Positions 1 to 8,463 of a stretch of DNA of 64,000 bases are shown in pieces; within the stretch, counting starts at the first letter, position 1; each line of letters starts with the position of its first letter. The translations under genes and the position numbers were made by a program. Source of the DNA: Desulfonatronum thiosulfatophilum (GTDB lineage: Bacteria; Desulfobacterota; Desulfovibrionia; Desulfovibrionales; Desulfonatronaceae); contig NZ_FMXO01000003.1 in the NCBI RefSeq assembly GCF_900104215.1, forward strand, positions 175,286-239,285, written 5' to 3'. The notes beneath the pieces were generated by a model. That model did not search any database. It was given only the letters and a program-made list of their open reading frames with translations, and had not been told where the DNA came from.

Positions 1-2
1 AG

Positions 3-467
3 GACATCAACGCCCGCGAAGGCATGTGCTACGCCCAGTACCTGGCCGGCATGGCCTTCAACAACGCCAGCCTGGGACACGTTCACGCCATGGCGCACCA
101 GTTGGGCGGCTTCTATGACCTGCCCCACGGCGAGTGCAACGCCATCCTGTTGCCCCACGTGGAAAAGTTCAACCTGATCGCCAAGGTGGAACGTTTTGCC
201 AAGATGGCTCAGCTGATGGGCGAAAACATCGAGGGCCTGAGCCCCCGCGCCGCTGCCGAAAAAGCACTGGACGCCATCAAGGAACTCTCCGCCGATGTCG
301 GCATCCCCAGTGGCCTGATCGAACTCGGCAAGCGTTACGGGAAGGACGTGAAGAAGGAAGACATCGCCGTGATGACAGGCAATGCCCAGAAGGACGCATG
401 CGGATTCACCAACCCCCGCTGCCCCAAGGACGCCGATGTGACCGCCATCTACGAGGCCGCCCTGTAA
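3..467 (+). CDS. adh: iron-containing alcohol dehydrogenase, C-terminal part
   Basis: This is the C-terminal part of a group III, iron-dependent alcohol dehydrogenase, which oxidises primary alcohols such as ethanol with NAD. The gene begins before the window and the first full codon is at base 3. The visible part holds the iron-ligand histidines of the family in GHVHAMAHQLGG and YDLPHGECNA, followed by the helical C-terminal domain. The protein ends at a usual family position. It lies ahead of hdrCBA-flxDCBA, the arrangement I recall from Desulfovibrio, where the dehydrogenase supplies NADH to the Flx-Hdr complex. A strong terminator and about 420 bp separate it from hdrC, so it is probably a separate transcript. 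Confidence 0.93.
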   Translation, partial: DINAREGMCYAQYLAGMAFNNASLGHVHAMAHQLGGFYDLPHGECNAILLPHVEKFNLIAKVERFAKMAQLMGENIEGLSPRAAAEKALDAIKELSADVGIPSGLIELGKRYGKDVKKEDIAVMTGNAQKDACGFTNPRCPKDADVTAIYEAAL

Positions 468-489
468 GGACCGGATGCATGGTTTGTTC

Positions 490-526
490 AGGAAGGCCGG
501 GTCGCCATGTCCGGCCTTCCTGTTTT
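490..526 (+). terminator. intrinsic terminator after adh
   Basis: A perfect 11-bp stem (AGGAAGGCCGG at 490-500 paired with 511-521) encloses a 10-nt loop and is followed by TGTTTT. It begins 23 bp after the adh stop. Confidence 0.85.
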
Positions 527-645
527 GGGGCAGTGAATGGCCGCGGTGTGAGGGGGCATGATCCGCGGTTGTGTTTTCCACCATTTATTCTTATTTCAAC
601 ACGTGGAAACCATCTTGCTGAGCCCTGCAAAACCACCTAATTCAG

Positions 646-829
646 AATTTTGTAACTACTCAGTTCATATAAATAAATGGGCTGGATACCCGCCTTCACG
701 GGTATGACTGACTCGGAAACGGCATCAGAAAACAAGTCATTCCCGCGAAGGCGGGAATCCAGGTCATGCTTGCCACAAGTTTTTGAAAACCAATTTTTTC
801 TCACTCAAGCTGAGAAGTTACGAATTTTT
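646..829. repeat. nested-palindrome element A (MITE/REP-like)
   Basis: This element fills most of the 420-bp gene-free stretch between adh and hdrC. Its outer ends are inverted repeats: AATTTTGTAACTACTCAG at 646-663 against 810-829 read in reverse, 15 of 18 matching. Inside is a pair of inverted REP-like units at 682-708 and 736-762, 27 nt each with three mismatches. The left end matches element B at 55220 in 16 of 18 bases. The short sequence GGTCATGCTTGCC at 762-774 is also close to one in B. No reading frame in it looks real. Confidence 0.65.
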
Positions 830-843
830 GTGAAAACATTGTC

Positions 844-860
844 ATGCCGGATTCCGGCAT
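844..860. repeat. short palindrome upstream of hdrC
   Basis: ATGCCGGATTCCGGCAT is a perfect palindrome around one central base, about 90 bp before the hdrC start. It could be a REP fragment or a regulator site for the hdr-flx operon. The sequence does not decide between them. Confidence 0.35.
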
Positions 861-946
861 TATTCTGGCGGACGGCCGGGCAGTTCTGATCCCGGCAACC
901 TCTGTCCCCCTGCGCCAACCCCCTCCCCTCAAGGAGCTGAATACAC

Positions 947-1510
947 ATGGAAGTTGTTGATATTCACGCCTCGTGCGACCGCGAATTCATTGCCATGGTT
1001 GAAGAAGAGAGCGAGCAGAAGGTTCGTCTCTGCTACCAGTGCGGCAATTGCACCGCGGGATGTCCCTACACCTTTGCCTACGACATACCTGTCAGTCAGG
1101 TCATGCGCCTGCTTCAGGCCGGGCAAAAAGAACGCCTACTGTCCTGCAAATCCATCTGGCTCTGCGCGACCTGCGAATCCTGCACCACGCGCTGTCCCAA
1201 CGAGATCGACGTGGCCCGCATCATGGACGTGCTGCGGCACATGGCCAGGCGGGAAGGTTATGCGGCCGAAAAGAACGTCAAAACTTTCTGGGACACCTTT
1301 CTGGATTCCGTCGAGAGGCATGGACGAGTTTTCGAAATGGGTCTGCTGGCTACCTATGTGGCCAAGACCGGACGGTTCTGGACGGACATCGAACTCGGGC
1401 CCAAGATTCTGCCCAAGGGCAAGCTTTCCTTCAAGCCGCATCAAATTGAGGGCCGGGACAAGGTCGCCGAGATCTTCAGACGCTTCAGGGAGAAGGAGGC
1501 GAGCCGATGA
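947..1510 (+). CDS. hdrC: heterodisulfide reductase-like subunit C
   Basis: HdrC is the small iron-sulfur subunit that carries electrons between HdrA and the HdrB catalytic subunit. The 187-residue protein has two [4Fe-4S] motifs, CYQCGNCTAGCP (Cys 29, 32, 35, 39) and CATCESCTTRCP (Cys 73, 76, 79, 83), and a helical C-terminal half. The start is supported by AAGGAG ten bases upstream. It is the first gene of a tightly packed cluster of seven and overlaps hdrB by four bases. As this organism is no methanogen, the disulfide substrate is probably not CoM-S-S-CoB. A DsrC trisulfide or disulfide is the usual proposal for such clusters in sulfate reducers. Confidence 0.95.
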   Translation: MEVVDIHASCDREFIAMVEEESEQKVRLCYQCGNCTAGCPYTFAYDIPVSQVMRLLQAGQKERLLSCKSIWLCATCESCTTRCPNEIDVARIMDVLRHMARREGYAAEKNVKTFWDTFLDSVERHGRVFEMGLLATYVAKTGRFWTDIELGPKILPKGKLSFKPHQIEGRDKVAEIFRRFREKEASR

Positions 1511-2472
1511 GCCGACAAACGATGAATTATGCCTATTACCCCGGCTGTTCCGGCCAGGGAACCTCCGTCGAATACGATACCTCGACCCGGGCGGTGTGCC
1601 GTGCCCTGGGCATAAATCTGCTGGACATACCTGACTGGAGCTGTTGCGGTTCCACGCCGGCCCACACCGTGGATCACCTGCTCTCTTCAGCCCTGGCGGC
1701 GCGCAATCTGGCGCTGGCCGAGGACATGGACGTGGCCGCGGTGATCACTCCCTGCCCGAGTTGCCTGACCAATCTCAAGATGGCCGTGCACCGGATGAGC
1801 GACCGGGAGTTCCGAGTCCAGGTCAATGAGCTGCTGGACAAGCCCGCGCAGCGCACCGTGCCTGTCAAGTCCGTGCTGCAGGTCCTGGCCGAGGACATCG
1901 GTCCCGAAGCCGTGGCCGAAATGTTGCCGGACAAGCCTCTGGCCGGCCTGAAGCTGGCTCCCTATTACGGGTGCATCATGAACCGGCCCCCCGAGGTGAT
2001 GCAGTTCGACGACCATGAAAACCCCACTGCCATGGACAAGCTGATGCAGGCTTTGGGGGCCGAGGTGGTGCCGTTTCCTCTCAAGGTCGAATGCTGCGGC
2101 GCCTCCTACGGCATCGCCCGCAAGGACATCGTGGCCAGACTGTCGGGCAAGCTCCTGGAAACGGCCGAAGGCCTCGGGGCCCATGCCGTGGTCACGGCCT
2201 GTCCGCTGTGTCAGATGAACCTGGACATGCGCCAGGGCCAGGCATCGGCGGCCGCGGGTCACAAATTTCAATTACCTGTTTTCTACTACACTCAACTGAT
2301 CGGCCTAGCCCTGCGGCTGCCCCAGGACGAACTGGGTCTGTCCAAGCTGTGCGTCTCGCCGAGACTGGCTCTGGACGCCATGCACAAGGCCCGCGACGAG
2401 GAGCAGGAAAAGGCGGCGGCCAAGGCGCAAGCGCAGGCCGCAAAGCAAACCAGCAAGGCGAAGGCCGCCTGA
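1507..2472 (+). CDS. hdrB: heterodisulfide reductase-like subunit B
   Basis: HdrB is the catalytic subunit that reduces a disulfide at non-cubane iron-sulfur clusters. The 321-residue protein has both cysteine-rich (CCG) domains in full: YPGC, SCCG and CPSC in the first, then YYGC, ECCG and CPLC in the second. The last 25 residues are a lysine/alanine-rich tail (EEQEKAAAKAQAQAAK and onward) that is not part of the fold and is probably flexible. The start overlaps the end of hdrC in an ATGA arrangement, which suggests translational coupling. Together with hdrC, hdrA and flxD it forms the classic disulfide-reducing module. Confidence 0.95.
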   Translation: MSRQTMNYAYYPGCSGQGTSVEYDTSTRAVCRALGINLLDIPDWSCCGSTPAHTVDHLLSSALAARNLALAEDMDVAAVITPCPSCLTNLKMAVHRMSDREFRVQVNELLDKPAQRTVPVKSVLQVLAEDIGPEAVAEMLPDKPLAGLKLAPYYGCIMNRPPEVMQFDDHENPTAMDKLMQALGAEVVPFPLKVECCGASYGIARKDIVARLSGKLLETAEGLGAHAVVTACPLCQMNLDMRQGQASAAAGHKFQLPVFYYTQLIGLALRLPQDELGLSKLCVSPRLALDAMHKARDEEQEKAAAKAQAQAAKQTSKAKAA

Positions 2473-2500
2473 TCCGCAAGGCACAGCCGGAGGAACGTTC

Positions 2501-4459
2501 ATGAAGATCGGAGTTTTTGTCTGTCACTGCGGCAGCAATATCGGTGGGACGGTGGATGCGGCCAAGGTGGCCGAAGTCTCCCGCGCCTTTCCCGACGTGA
2601 TTTTTGCCTCGGACACCATGTATGCCTGTTCCGAACCCGGACAGGAAGGAATCATCCAGGCCATCAAGGAAAACGAACTGGACGGCGTGGTCGTGGCGTC
2701 CTGCACGCCCCGGATGCACGAGCCCACGTTTCGCCGCACCGTGGAACGGGCCGGACTGAACCGGTTCATGTTCGAAATGGCCAATATCCGGGAGCACGTT
2801 TCCTGGATCGGCAAGGACAAGGAAGCGAACACCAACAAGGCCATCGAACTGACCCGCATCGCCGTGGAAAAGCTGCGCCAGGACAAGCCGCTGTTCGCCA
2901 AACAGTTCGACATCAACAAGCGGGTGATGGTCATCGGCGGCGGGGTGGCCGGAATCCAGGCCGCCCTGGACTGCGCGGACGGGGATCGCGAAGTCGTCCT
3001 GGTGGAGCGCGAATCCACCATCGGCGGCAAGATGGCCAAGCTGGACAAGACGTTTCCCACCGTGGACTGCAGCAGCTGCATTCTCGGTCCGAAAATGGTG
3101 GACGTGGCCCAGCATTCCAAGATCAAGCTCTACGCCATGTCCGAGGTCGAGGACATCAGCGGCTATGTGGGCAACTTCGAGGTCAAGATCCGGCGTAAGG
3201 CCGCCTATGTGAACTGGGACCTGTGCACGGGCTGCGGCCTGTGCATGGAAAAGTGTCCGAGCAAAAAGTCCCTGGACCGGTTCAACGAACAGGTGGGCAT
3301 GACCACGGCCATCAATATCCCCTTTCCCCAGGCCATTCCCAAGAAAGCCGTGATCGACCCGGAATTCTGTTTGAAATTCACCAAGGGCAAATGCGGGATC
3401 TGCGCCAAAGTCTGTCCGACCAAGGCCATTGTCTACGAACAGCAGGAAGAGGTGGTCACGGAAAAAGTGGGCGCCATCGTGGCGGCCACGGGGTATGACC
3501 TTTTCGACATCAGCAAGTACGGCGAGTACGGCGGCGGGCGATTGCCGGACGTGATCACCGGCCTGCAGTACGAGCGCCTGCTGTCCGCCTCCGGCCCCAC
3601 CGGCGGCCATGTCAAGCGGCCCTCGGACGGCAAGGAGCCGAAAACCATCGTTTTCGTGCAGTGCGTCGGCTCCCGGGACAAAAGCGTGGACCGGCCGTAC
3701 TGTTCCGGGTTCTGCTGCATGTACACGGCCAAGCAGGCCATTTTGACCAAGGACCATATCCCGGATTCCACCTCCTACGTCTTCTACATGGACATCCGGG
3801 CACCCGGAAAGATGTACGACGAGTTCACCCGGCGGGCCATGGAAGAGTACGACACCAACTATATCCGGGGCCGGGTCTCCATGATCTATCCCAAGGGCGA
3901 CAAGCTGCTGGTCCGGGGCGTGGATACGCTGCTGGGGGCCCAGGTGGAAGTGGAGGCGGATCTCGTGGTTCTGGCCGCCGGGGCCGAGGCTGCGGTTGGC
4001 GCGCCGCAGCTGGCCGAGAAGTTGCGCATCTCTTATGACAAATACGGCTTCTTCATGGAGAGCCATCCCAAGCTGCGGCCCGTGGAGACAAACACGGCCG
4101 GCGTATACTTAGCCGGATCGTGCCAGGGCCCCAAGGACATTCCGGCGTCCGTGGCCCAGGGCAGCGCCGCCGCTGCCAAGGTTTTGTCCCTGTTTGCCAA
4201 GGACAAGCTGGAAAACGATCCCATGATCTCCTTCGTGGACATCAAGCGCTGCGTGGGCTGCGCCAAATGCATCCAGGTCTGCCCCTTCGGCGCGATCAAG
4301 GAAGTGGATTTCCGCGGCGAGCCCAAGGCCGAAGTCATTGAGACGGTTTGCCAGGGCTGCGGTCTGTGCACCGCGACCTGCCCACAGGGCGCCATTCAGC
4401 TCTCGCACTTTACAGACAACCAGATTCTCGCCGAGGTCAATGCCTTATGTCAGCTCTAG
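2501..4459 (+). CDS. hdrA: heterodisulfide reductase-like subunit A, FAD and iron-sulfur protein
   Basis: HdrA carries the bifurcating FAD of Hdr complexes. The 652-residue protein begins with the N-terminal HdrA domain (VCHCGSNIGG, CSEPGQ). An FAD-binding Rossmann motif VIGGGVAGIQAA follows near residue 145, then CSSCILGPKM near 188. Four ferredoxin-type motifs follow: CTGCGLCMEKCP, CGICAKVCP, CVGCAKCIQVCP and CQGCGLCTATCP. This is the full usual domain set. The start has a GGAGG-type ribosome site. It ends 13 bases inside flxD. Proposed role: split NADH electrons, taken from FlxA through FlxB/C, between ferredoxin and the HdrB disulfide substrate. Confidence 0.96.
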   Translation: MKIGVFVCHCGSNIGGTVDAAKVAEVSRAFPDVIFASDTMYACSEPGQEGIIQAIKENELDGVVVASCTPRMHEPTFRRTVERAGLNRFMFEMANIREHVSWIGKDKEANTNKAIELTRIAVEKLRQDKPLFAKQFDINKRVMVIGGGVAGIQAALDCADGDREVVLVERESTIGGKMAKLDKTFPTVDCSSCILGPKMVDVAQHSKIKLYAMSEVEDISGYVGNFEVKIRRKAAYVNWDLCTGCGLCMEKCPSKKSLDRFNEQVGMTTAINIPFPQAIPKKAVIDPEFCLKFTKGKCGICAKVCPTKAIVYEQQEEVVTEKVGAIVAATGYDLFDISKYGEYGGGRLPDVITGLQYERLLSASGPTGGHVKRPSDGKEPKTIVFVQCVGSRDKSVDRPYCSGFCCMYTAKQAILTKDHIPDSTSYVFYMDIRAPGKMYDEFTRRAMEEYDTNYIRGRVSMIYPKGDKLLVRGVDTLLGAQVEVEADLVVLAAGAEAAVGAPQLAEKLRISYDKYGFFMESHPKLRPVETNTAGVYLAGSCQGPKDIPASVAQGSAAAAKVLSLFAKDKLENDPMISFVDIKRCVGCAKCIQVCPFGAIKEVDFRGEPKAEVIETVCQGCGLCTATCPQGAIQLSHFTDNQILAEVNALCQL

Positions 4460-4905
4460 CCGGAAAGGAACTACGTATCGTCGGTTTTCTCTGCAACTGG
4501 TGCTCCTACGGCGGGGCGGACACGGCCGGAGTGGGCCGGTTTTCCCAGCCCACGGACCTGCGGATTATCCGCGTGCCCTGCTCCGGGCGGATCAACCCCT
4601 TGTTCGTGGCCAAGACCCTGCTGTCCGGCGCGGACGGCGTCCTGGTCTCCGGCTGCCATCCGCGAGATTGCCATTATGCCGAAGGCAATTTCTACGCCCG
4701 CCGCCGGTTGGAAATCTTCAAGCGGTTCCTGCCGACCATGGGCATTGATCCGGATCGCTTCGAATACACCTGGGTTTCCGCATCCGAAGGTCAGCGCTGG
4801 CAGAAGGTGGTGACCACCTTCACCGAGCAGATTCACAAGCTCGGGCCCGCGCCGCGTATCGGAACGGTCCACGAACAGAACAAGACTGCCGCAGCCGCGT
4901 GTTAA
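4447..4905 (+). CDS. flxD: FlxD, MvhD-like [2Fe-2S] electron-transfer protein
   Basis: This 152-residue MvhD-family protein has the pattern CNWCSYGGAD near residue 17 and SGCHPRDCHY near residue 62, the cysteines that bind a [2Fe-2S] cluster in methanogen MvhD. In methanogens MvhD links a hydrogenase to HdrA. Here it would link the Flx NADH module to HdrA. I chose the ATG at 4447, which overlaps hdrA by 13 bases. A longer version from further upstream would run through hdrA in another frame and is unlikely. The C-terminal 20 residues are poorly ordered and end in AAAAC. Confidence 0.9.
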   Translation: MSALAGKELRIVGFLCNWCSYGGADTAGVGRFSQPTDLRIIRVPCSGRINPLFVAKTLLSGADGVLVSGCHPRDCHYAEGNFYARRRLEIFKRFLPTMGIDPDRFEYTWVSASEGQRWQKVVTTFTEQIHKLGPAPRIGTVHEQNKTAAAAC

Positions 4906-4917
4906 GGAGCTGATACC

Positions 4918-5874
4918 GTGACGATTCTCACGCAACTCAAGGAACAGATCGCGGCGCAACTGCCGAAACTGGACATGGTCATCGGCTGGGAGCAGGGTTT
5001 TGATCCGCTGCATGCCACGCCCTTGTTCATGCGCGGTGCCGAGGACGTGGAGCGTCTTCAGATCGGTCCGCTGGCCGTGCACAATACCGCGACATATCTT
5101 ACCGGATTGAAGAACAAGAAGGTCGGCCTGGTGGTCAAGGGCTGCGACAGCCGGGCCGTGGTCCAACTGGTGCAGGAAGGGCTGATCAACCAGGAAAACA
5201 TCGTGGTCTTCGGCTTCCCCTGCGAGGGCGTGGCCGATCTGACCAAGGTCCGCCGCAGGCTCGGCGACATTGGCCGGGTCAACCAGGTGGACATCTCCCC
5301 CGACAGTCTGCGTCTGCATCACGACGGCCAGGAAACCGACATCCCCCTGGCGGACGTTCTGGCGGACAAGTGTCTGCGCTGCCGGTTCCCCAATGCCCTG
5401 GTCCACGACCACTTCGCCGGCAAACCGCGAGAGCCCCATGCCGCGACGGACGACTACCAGGATGTCCAGGACTTCGAATCTCAGCCTCTGGAGGATCGGT
5501 TCGAGCACTGGAAAGAAGAGATGAGTCGCTGCATCCGCTGCTACGCCTGCCGCAACGCCTGCCCGATGTGCGTCTGCCGGGATCATTGCGTGGCCCAGTC
5601 CCGTGAACCCCACTGGGTGACCCAGGAAGACGAGGTGCGGGAAAAATGGATGTTCCAGGTGATTCACGCCATGCACCTGGCCGGACGCTGCGTGGAGTGC
5701 GGCGAGTGCCAGCGGGCCTGTCCGGTGGACATTCCGGTTCTTGCGCTGAAGCGCAAGCTGAACAAGGAAATCAAGGAATTGTTCAACTATGAAGCCGGTG
5801 TCGATCCCAAGGCGATACCGCCGCTGCTCTCCTTCCAGGTGGAGGAAGAGAACATAAACGAGAGAGGTTGGTAA
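4918..5874 (+). CDS. flxC: FlxC, iron-sulfur oxidoreductase subunit
   Basis: This 318-residue protein starts at GTG 4918 with AAGGAG upstream. Its first 170 residues resemble the FrhB/HdrA-associated coenzyme F420 hydrogenase beta family (LVVKGCDSRAVVQLVQEG, GFPCEGVADL). Two ferredoxin motifs follow: CIRCYACRNACPMCVCRDHC and CVECGECQRACPVDIP. The gene matches the iron-sulfur subunits of FlxABCD, which moves electrons from NADH oxidised by FlxA to the Hdr part. The stop and the flxB start share one base (TAATG), so expression is tightly coupled. Confidence 0.85.
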   Translation: MTILTQLKEQIAAQLPKLDMVIGWEQGFDPLHATPLFMRGAEDVERLQIGPLAVHNTATYLTGLKNKKVGLVVKGCDSRAVVQLVQEGLINQENIVVFGFPCEGVADLTKVRRRLGDIGRVNQVDISPDSLRLHHDGQETDIPLADVLADKCLRCRFPNALVHDHFAGKPREPHAATDDYQDVQDFESQPLEDRFEHWKEEMSRCIRCYACRNACPMCVCRDHCVAQSREPHWVTQEDEVREKWMFQVIHAMHLAGRCVECGECQRACPVDIPVLALKRKLNKEIKELFNYEAGVDPKAIPPLLSFQVEEENINERGW

Positions 5875-6944
5875 TGGCCGAGGCCAAATTCATAGCAAAC
5901 GACAAGCTGACGGCATGGCTGGACGAACTGTCGGGCCGGATGCGCGTGCTTGCGCCCACCCGGCAGGGCGATGCCGTGGTCTTCGCTCCGTACGCTCCCG
6001 GTCAACAGGTGGAACTGGACGCCGAAGCCACGGCCCCGCCGAAAAGCGCCGTGTTCCCGGCCAGCGAGGAACTTCTGCGCTACGACTACCGCAAGGATCC
6101 CGAGAATCTGGGCCAGGTGGAGGTGGAACTGCTGCCCACCATTTCCCCGGAACCGACTCTGGTTTTCGGTTCCCGTCCCTGCGGGGCAAGGGGATTTCTG
6201 ATTTTCGACCGGGTCTATGACGGGGCCAAATACAAGGATCCCTACTATCTTGCCCGCCGCGAAGCCACCATTTTCGCCACCATCGCCTGTCGGCAGGCCG
6301 AGAATTCCTGCTTCTGCCACAGCGTGGGCTCCGCTCCCGGCGACGCGACCGGTTCGGATCTGCTGCTCACGCCGGTGGAGGGCGGATATGTGGTCGAGGG
6401 TGTCAGTGACAAGGCGGCTCCGCTTCTGGAAAGCTCGCTGCTCGAAGCTGCCGGGGACAAGGTTGATCAGGCCAAATCCCTGCGGGAGAAGGCGCTCCAG
6501 GAAATGGGCGATCCGCAGGATTTCGGTCCGGCCAGCAAAAAACTGCTGGCGCTATTCGACAACCTGGGGTTCTGGGAAGAGATGTCCGCGAAGTGCATCA
6601 GTTGCGGGGCCTGCACCTACCTGTGTCCGACCTGCTACTGTTTCAACATCACGGATGAGAATGCCGGACTGACCGGACGGCGCGTCCGGTCCTGGGACAA
6701 CTGCATGTCCTTCCAGTTCACCATGGAAGCCAGCGGGCACAACCCGCGACCGACCAAAGCCCATCGCCTCCGGAACCGGGTCGGGCACAAGTTCAGCTAC
6801 TATCCGGATCTGCACGAAAAAATCATCGCCTGTTGCGGGTGCGGACGCTGCATCAAGAGCTGCCCGGTGAGCGTGGATATTCGAGAAATCGTGACCAGGG
6901 CCATGGACTACCAGCCCAAGGCTGTCGAGGAGGCCGCAAAATGA
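5874..6944 (+). CDS. flxB: FlxB, 4Fe-4S dicluster subunit (sulfite reductase A-like)
   Basis: This 356-residue protein resembles the AsrA/HydB-type subunits that accompany FAD/NAD reductases. The N-terminal domain contains GSRPCGARGFLIFDRVY and a cysteine pair SCFCHS. The C-terminal third has two [4Fe-4S] motifs, CISCGACTYLCPTCYC and CCGCGRCIKSCP. I placed the start at the ATG at 5874, which overlaps the flxC stop, and not at the in-frame TTG two codons earlier. It is the electron relay between FlxA and FlxC/D. Its end overlaps flxA by four bases. Confidence 0.85.
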   Translation: MAEAKFIANDKLTAWLDELSGRMRVLAPTRQGDAVVFAPYAPGQQVELDAEATAPPKSAVFPASEELLRYDYRKDPENLGQVEVELLPTISPEPTLVFGSRPCGARGFLIFDRVYDGAKYKDPYYLARREATIFATIACRQAENSCFCHSVGSAPGDATGSDLLLTPVEGGYVVEGVSDKAAPLLESSLLEAAGDKVDQAKSLREKALQEMGDPQDFGPASKKLLALFDNLGFWEEMSAKCISCGACTYLCPTCYCFNITDENAGLTGRRVRSWDNCMSFQFTMEASGHNPRPTKAHRLRNRVGHKFSYYPDLHEKIIACCGCGRCIKSCPVSVDIREIVTRAMDYQPKAVEEAAK

Positions 6945-7798
6945 CCGAGAATCCGCAACGATCCCCCCTGGCGGCCAACCCCTATCTTCCGGAAATCGGC
7001 ACCATCGTCGAAACCATCCAGGAAACCCACAACATCAAGACGTTCCGGGTTGTTCTGGGCAGTGAAGAACGGATGCAAGACTTCCATTACGAGCCCGGTC
7101 AGGTGGGTCAGCTTTCCGTGTTCGGCATCGGGGAGGCCACCTTCGTGATCAATTCCCCGCCCACGCGCAAGGAGTATCTCCAGTTCAGCGTGATGCGCGC
7201 CGGTGAAGTGACCACCAAGCTGCATGGCCTTTCCAAGGGCGACCGGGTCGGGGTGCGCGCGCCCCTGGGCAATCATTTTCCGTACGAATCCATGAAGGGC
7301 AAGGACATCGTCTTCATCGGCGGCGGGATCGGCATGGCCCCATTGCGCACCTTGCTGCTGTTCATGCTGGACAACCGGGCGGATTATGGAAAGATCCGGG
7401 TGCTGTACGGAGCGCGCAGTCCCCAGGACATGGCTTTCAGTTACGAACTGCCGGAGTGGCTGGAGCGCAAGGACATGGAAACCGTGCTGACCATCGACCG
7501 GGAAGCCGAAGGCTGGGAACACAGAGTGGGCTTGATTCCCAACGTGCTCCTGGAAATGGCGCCCAAGCCGCGCAAGGCCGTGGCCGTGACCTGCGGCCCC
7601 CCGATCATGATCAAGTTTACCCTGCAGGCCCTCAAGAAGCTGGGCTTCAAGGACAACCAGATCGTCACGACCCTGGAGAAGCGCATGAAATGCGGCGTCG
7701 GCATCTGCGGTCGATGCAACATCGGGACAAAATACGTGTGCGTGGACGGTCCGGTATTTACGAACGAACAATTGCTCGAACTGCCCAACGAGCTGTAG
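6941..7798 (+). CDS. flxA: FlxA, FAD/NAD(P)-binding oxidoreductase
   Basis: FlxA is the NADH-oxidising flavoprotein of the Flx-Hdr complex. The 285-residue protein has the ferredoxin-NADP reductase fold of the PyrK/AsrB group: an FAD-binding barrel (YEPGQVGQLSVF, FVINSPPT), an NAD-binding region with IGGGIGMAPLRTLL, VLYGARSPQDM and TCGPPIMI, and a C-terminal [2Fe-2S] motif MKCGVGICGRCNIG. The start at 6941 overlaps flxB as ATGA. It closes the hdrCBA-flxDCBA series, an order I recall from Desulfovibrio vulgaris. No obvious terminator follows, so the ferritin-like gene 54 bp downstream may be cotranscribed. Confidence 0.92.
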   Translation: MTENPQRSPLAANPYLPEIGTIVETIQETHNIKTFRVVLGSEERMQDFHYEPGQVGQLSVFGIGEATFVINSPPTRKEYLQFSVMRAGEVTTKLHGLSKGDRVGVRAPLGNHFPYESMKGKDIVFIGGGIGMAPLRTLLLFMLDNRADYGKIRVLYGARSPQDMAFSYELPEWLERKDMETVLTIDREAEGWEHRVGLIPNVLLEMAPKPRKAVAVTCGPPIMIKFTLQALKKLGFKDNQIVTTLEKRMKCGVGICGRCNIGTKYVCVDGPVFTNEQLLELPNEL

Positions 7799-7852
7799 GA
7801 TCCGCTTTGCTTGCGATTTTTGTCGCACCAGAACGGAATCAAGGAGAAGACA

Positions 7853-8323
7853 ATGGCCGTTTTTTTTCAAGCAGCCGAGATTGCCGCGGCCGCTGTGAAC
7901 ATCGAGCGTCAAGGACAGGTTTTTTACTCCAACGCGGCCAATGCGGCCACAAATCCGGATGCCAAGGATTTCTTCCTCTATTTCGCCAAGGAAGAGGCTC
8001 GGCACGAGGACATATTTCAGCAGCTCAAGGATCGTCTCGGCAAGATCGAGCTGCCGGCCTGGAGCACCAACGAGGAATACGGGATGTATCTCCAGGCGTT
8101 GATCGACTCGCACTCTATTTTCTCACCCGATCTGCAAAAGCGTTTAGCCGAGGCCGGGAACGAGAACGAGGCCATTCGTCTGGCCATGGGCTTCGAAAAG
8201 GATACCATCCTGTTTTTCATGGAAATGCGAGAACTGGTTCCGGATTCCGAAAAGAAATTCGTCCAGCAATGTATTGATGAAGAACGCTCTCATTTGCGAC
8301 AGCTGTCTTCAATGTTGAAGTGA
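7853..8323 (+). CDS. ferritin-like diiron protein, rubrerythrin type without rubredoxin domain
   Basis: This 156-residue four-helix bundle belongs to the rubrerythrin-like ferritin superfamily. Metal-ligand helices are visible as NIERQGQVFY near residue 16, EEARHEDIF near 47, GFEKDTILFFMEM near 111 and DEERSHLRQL near 143. The C-terminal rubredoxin domain of true rubrerythrins is missing. A peroxide-reducing or iron-handling role, protecting the oxygen-sensitive Hdr-Flx and AOR proteins, would fit the setting but is inferred. AAGGAGAAG lies at good spacing before the start. Confidence 0.85.
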   Translation: MAVFFQAAEIAAAAVNIERQGQVFYSNAANAATNPDAKDFFLYFAKEEARHEDIFQQLKDRLGKIELPAWSTNEEYGMYLQALIDSHSIFSPDLQKRLAEAGNENEAIRLAMGFEKDTILFFMEMRELVPDSEKKFVQQCIDEERSHLRQLSSMLK

Positions 8324-8463
8324 TTGCGGCGGCCGTACGTACCAGATGATTCCAGATGGCATGCCGGAGCTTCAGCGGTGCTTGAGTAGATGTGCCGCAT
8401 GCGTTCCGGCGATTTGTATATGTGATTATTCCTGTCAGGATAACCCGTTAAGGAGGTAGTTTC

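Noticed and set aside
2192..4066. 624-codon open frame antisense to hdrB/hdrA
   Set aside because: Composition is that of a high-GC shadow (His/Gly/Leu-rich), and the sense strand codes for clear HdrB and HdrA.
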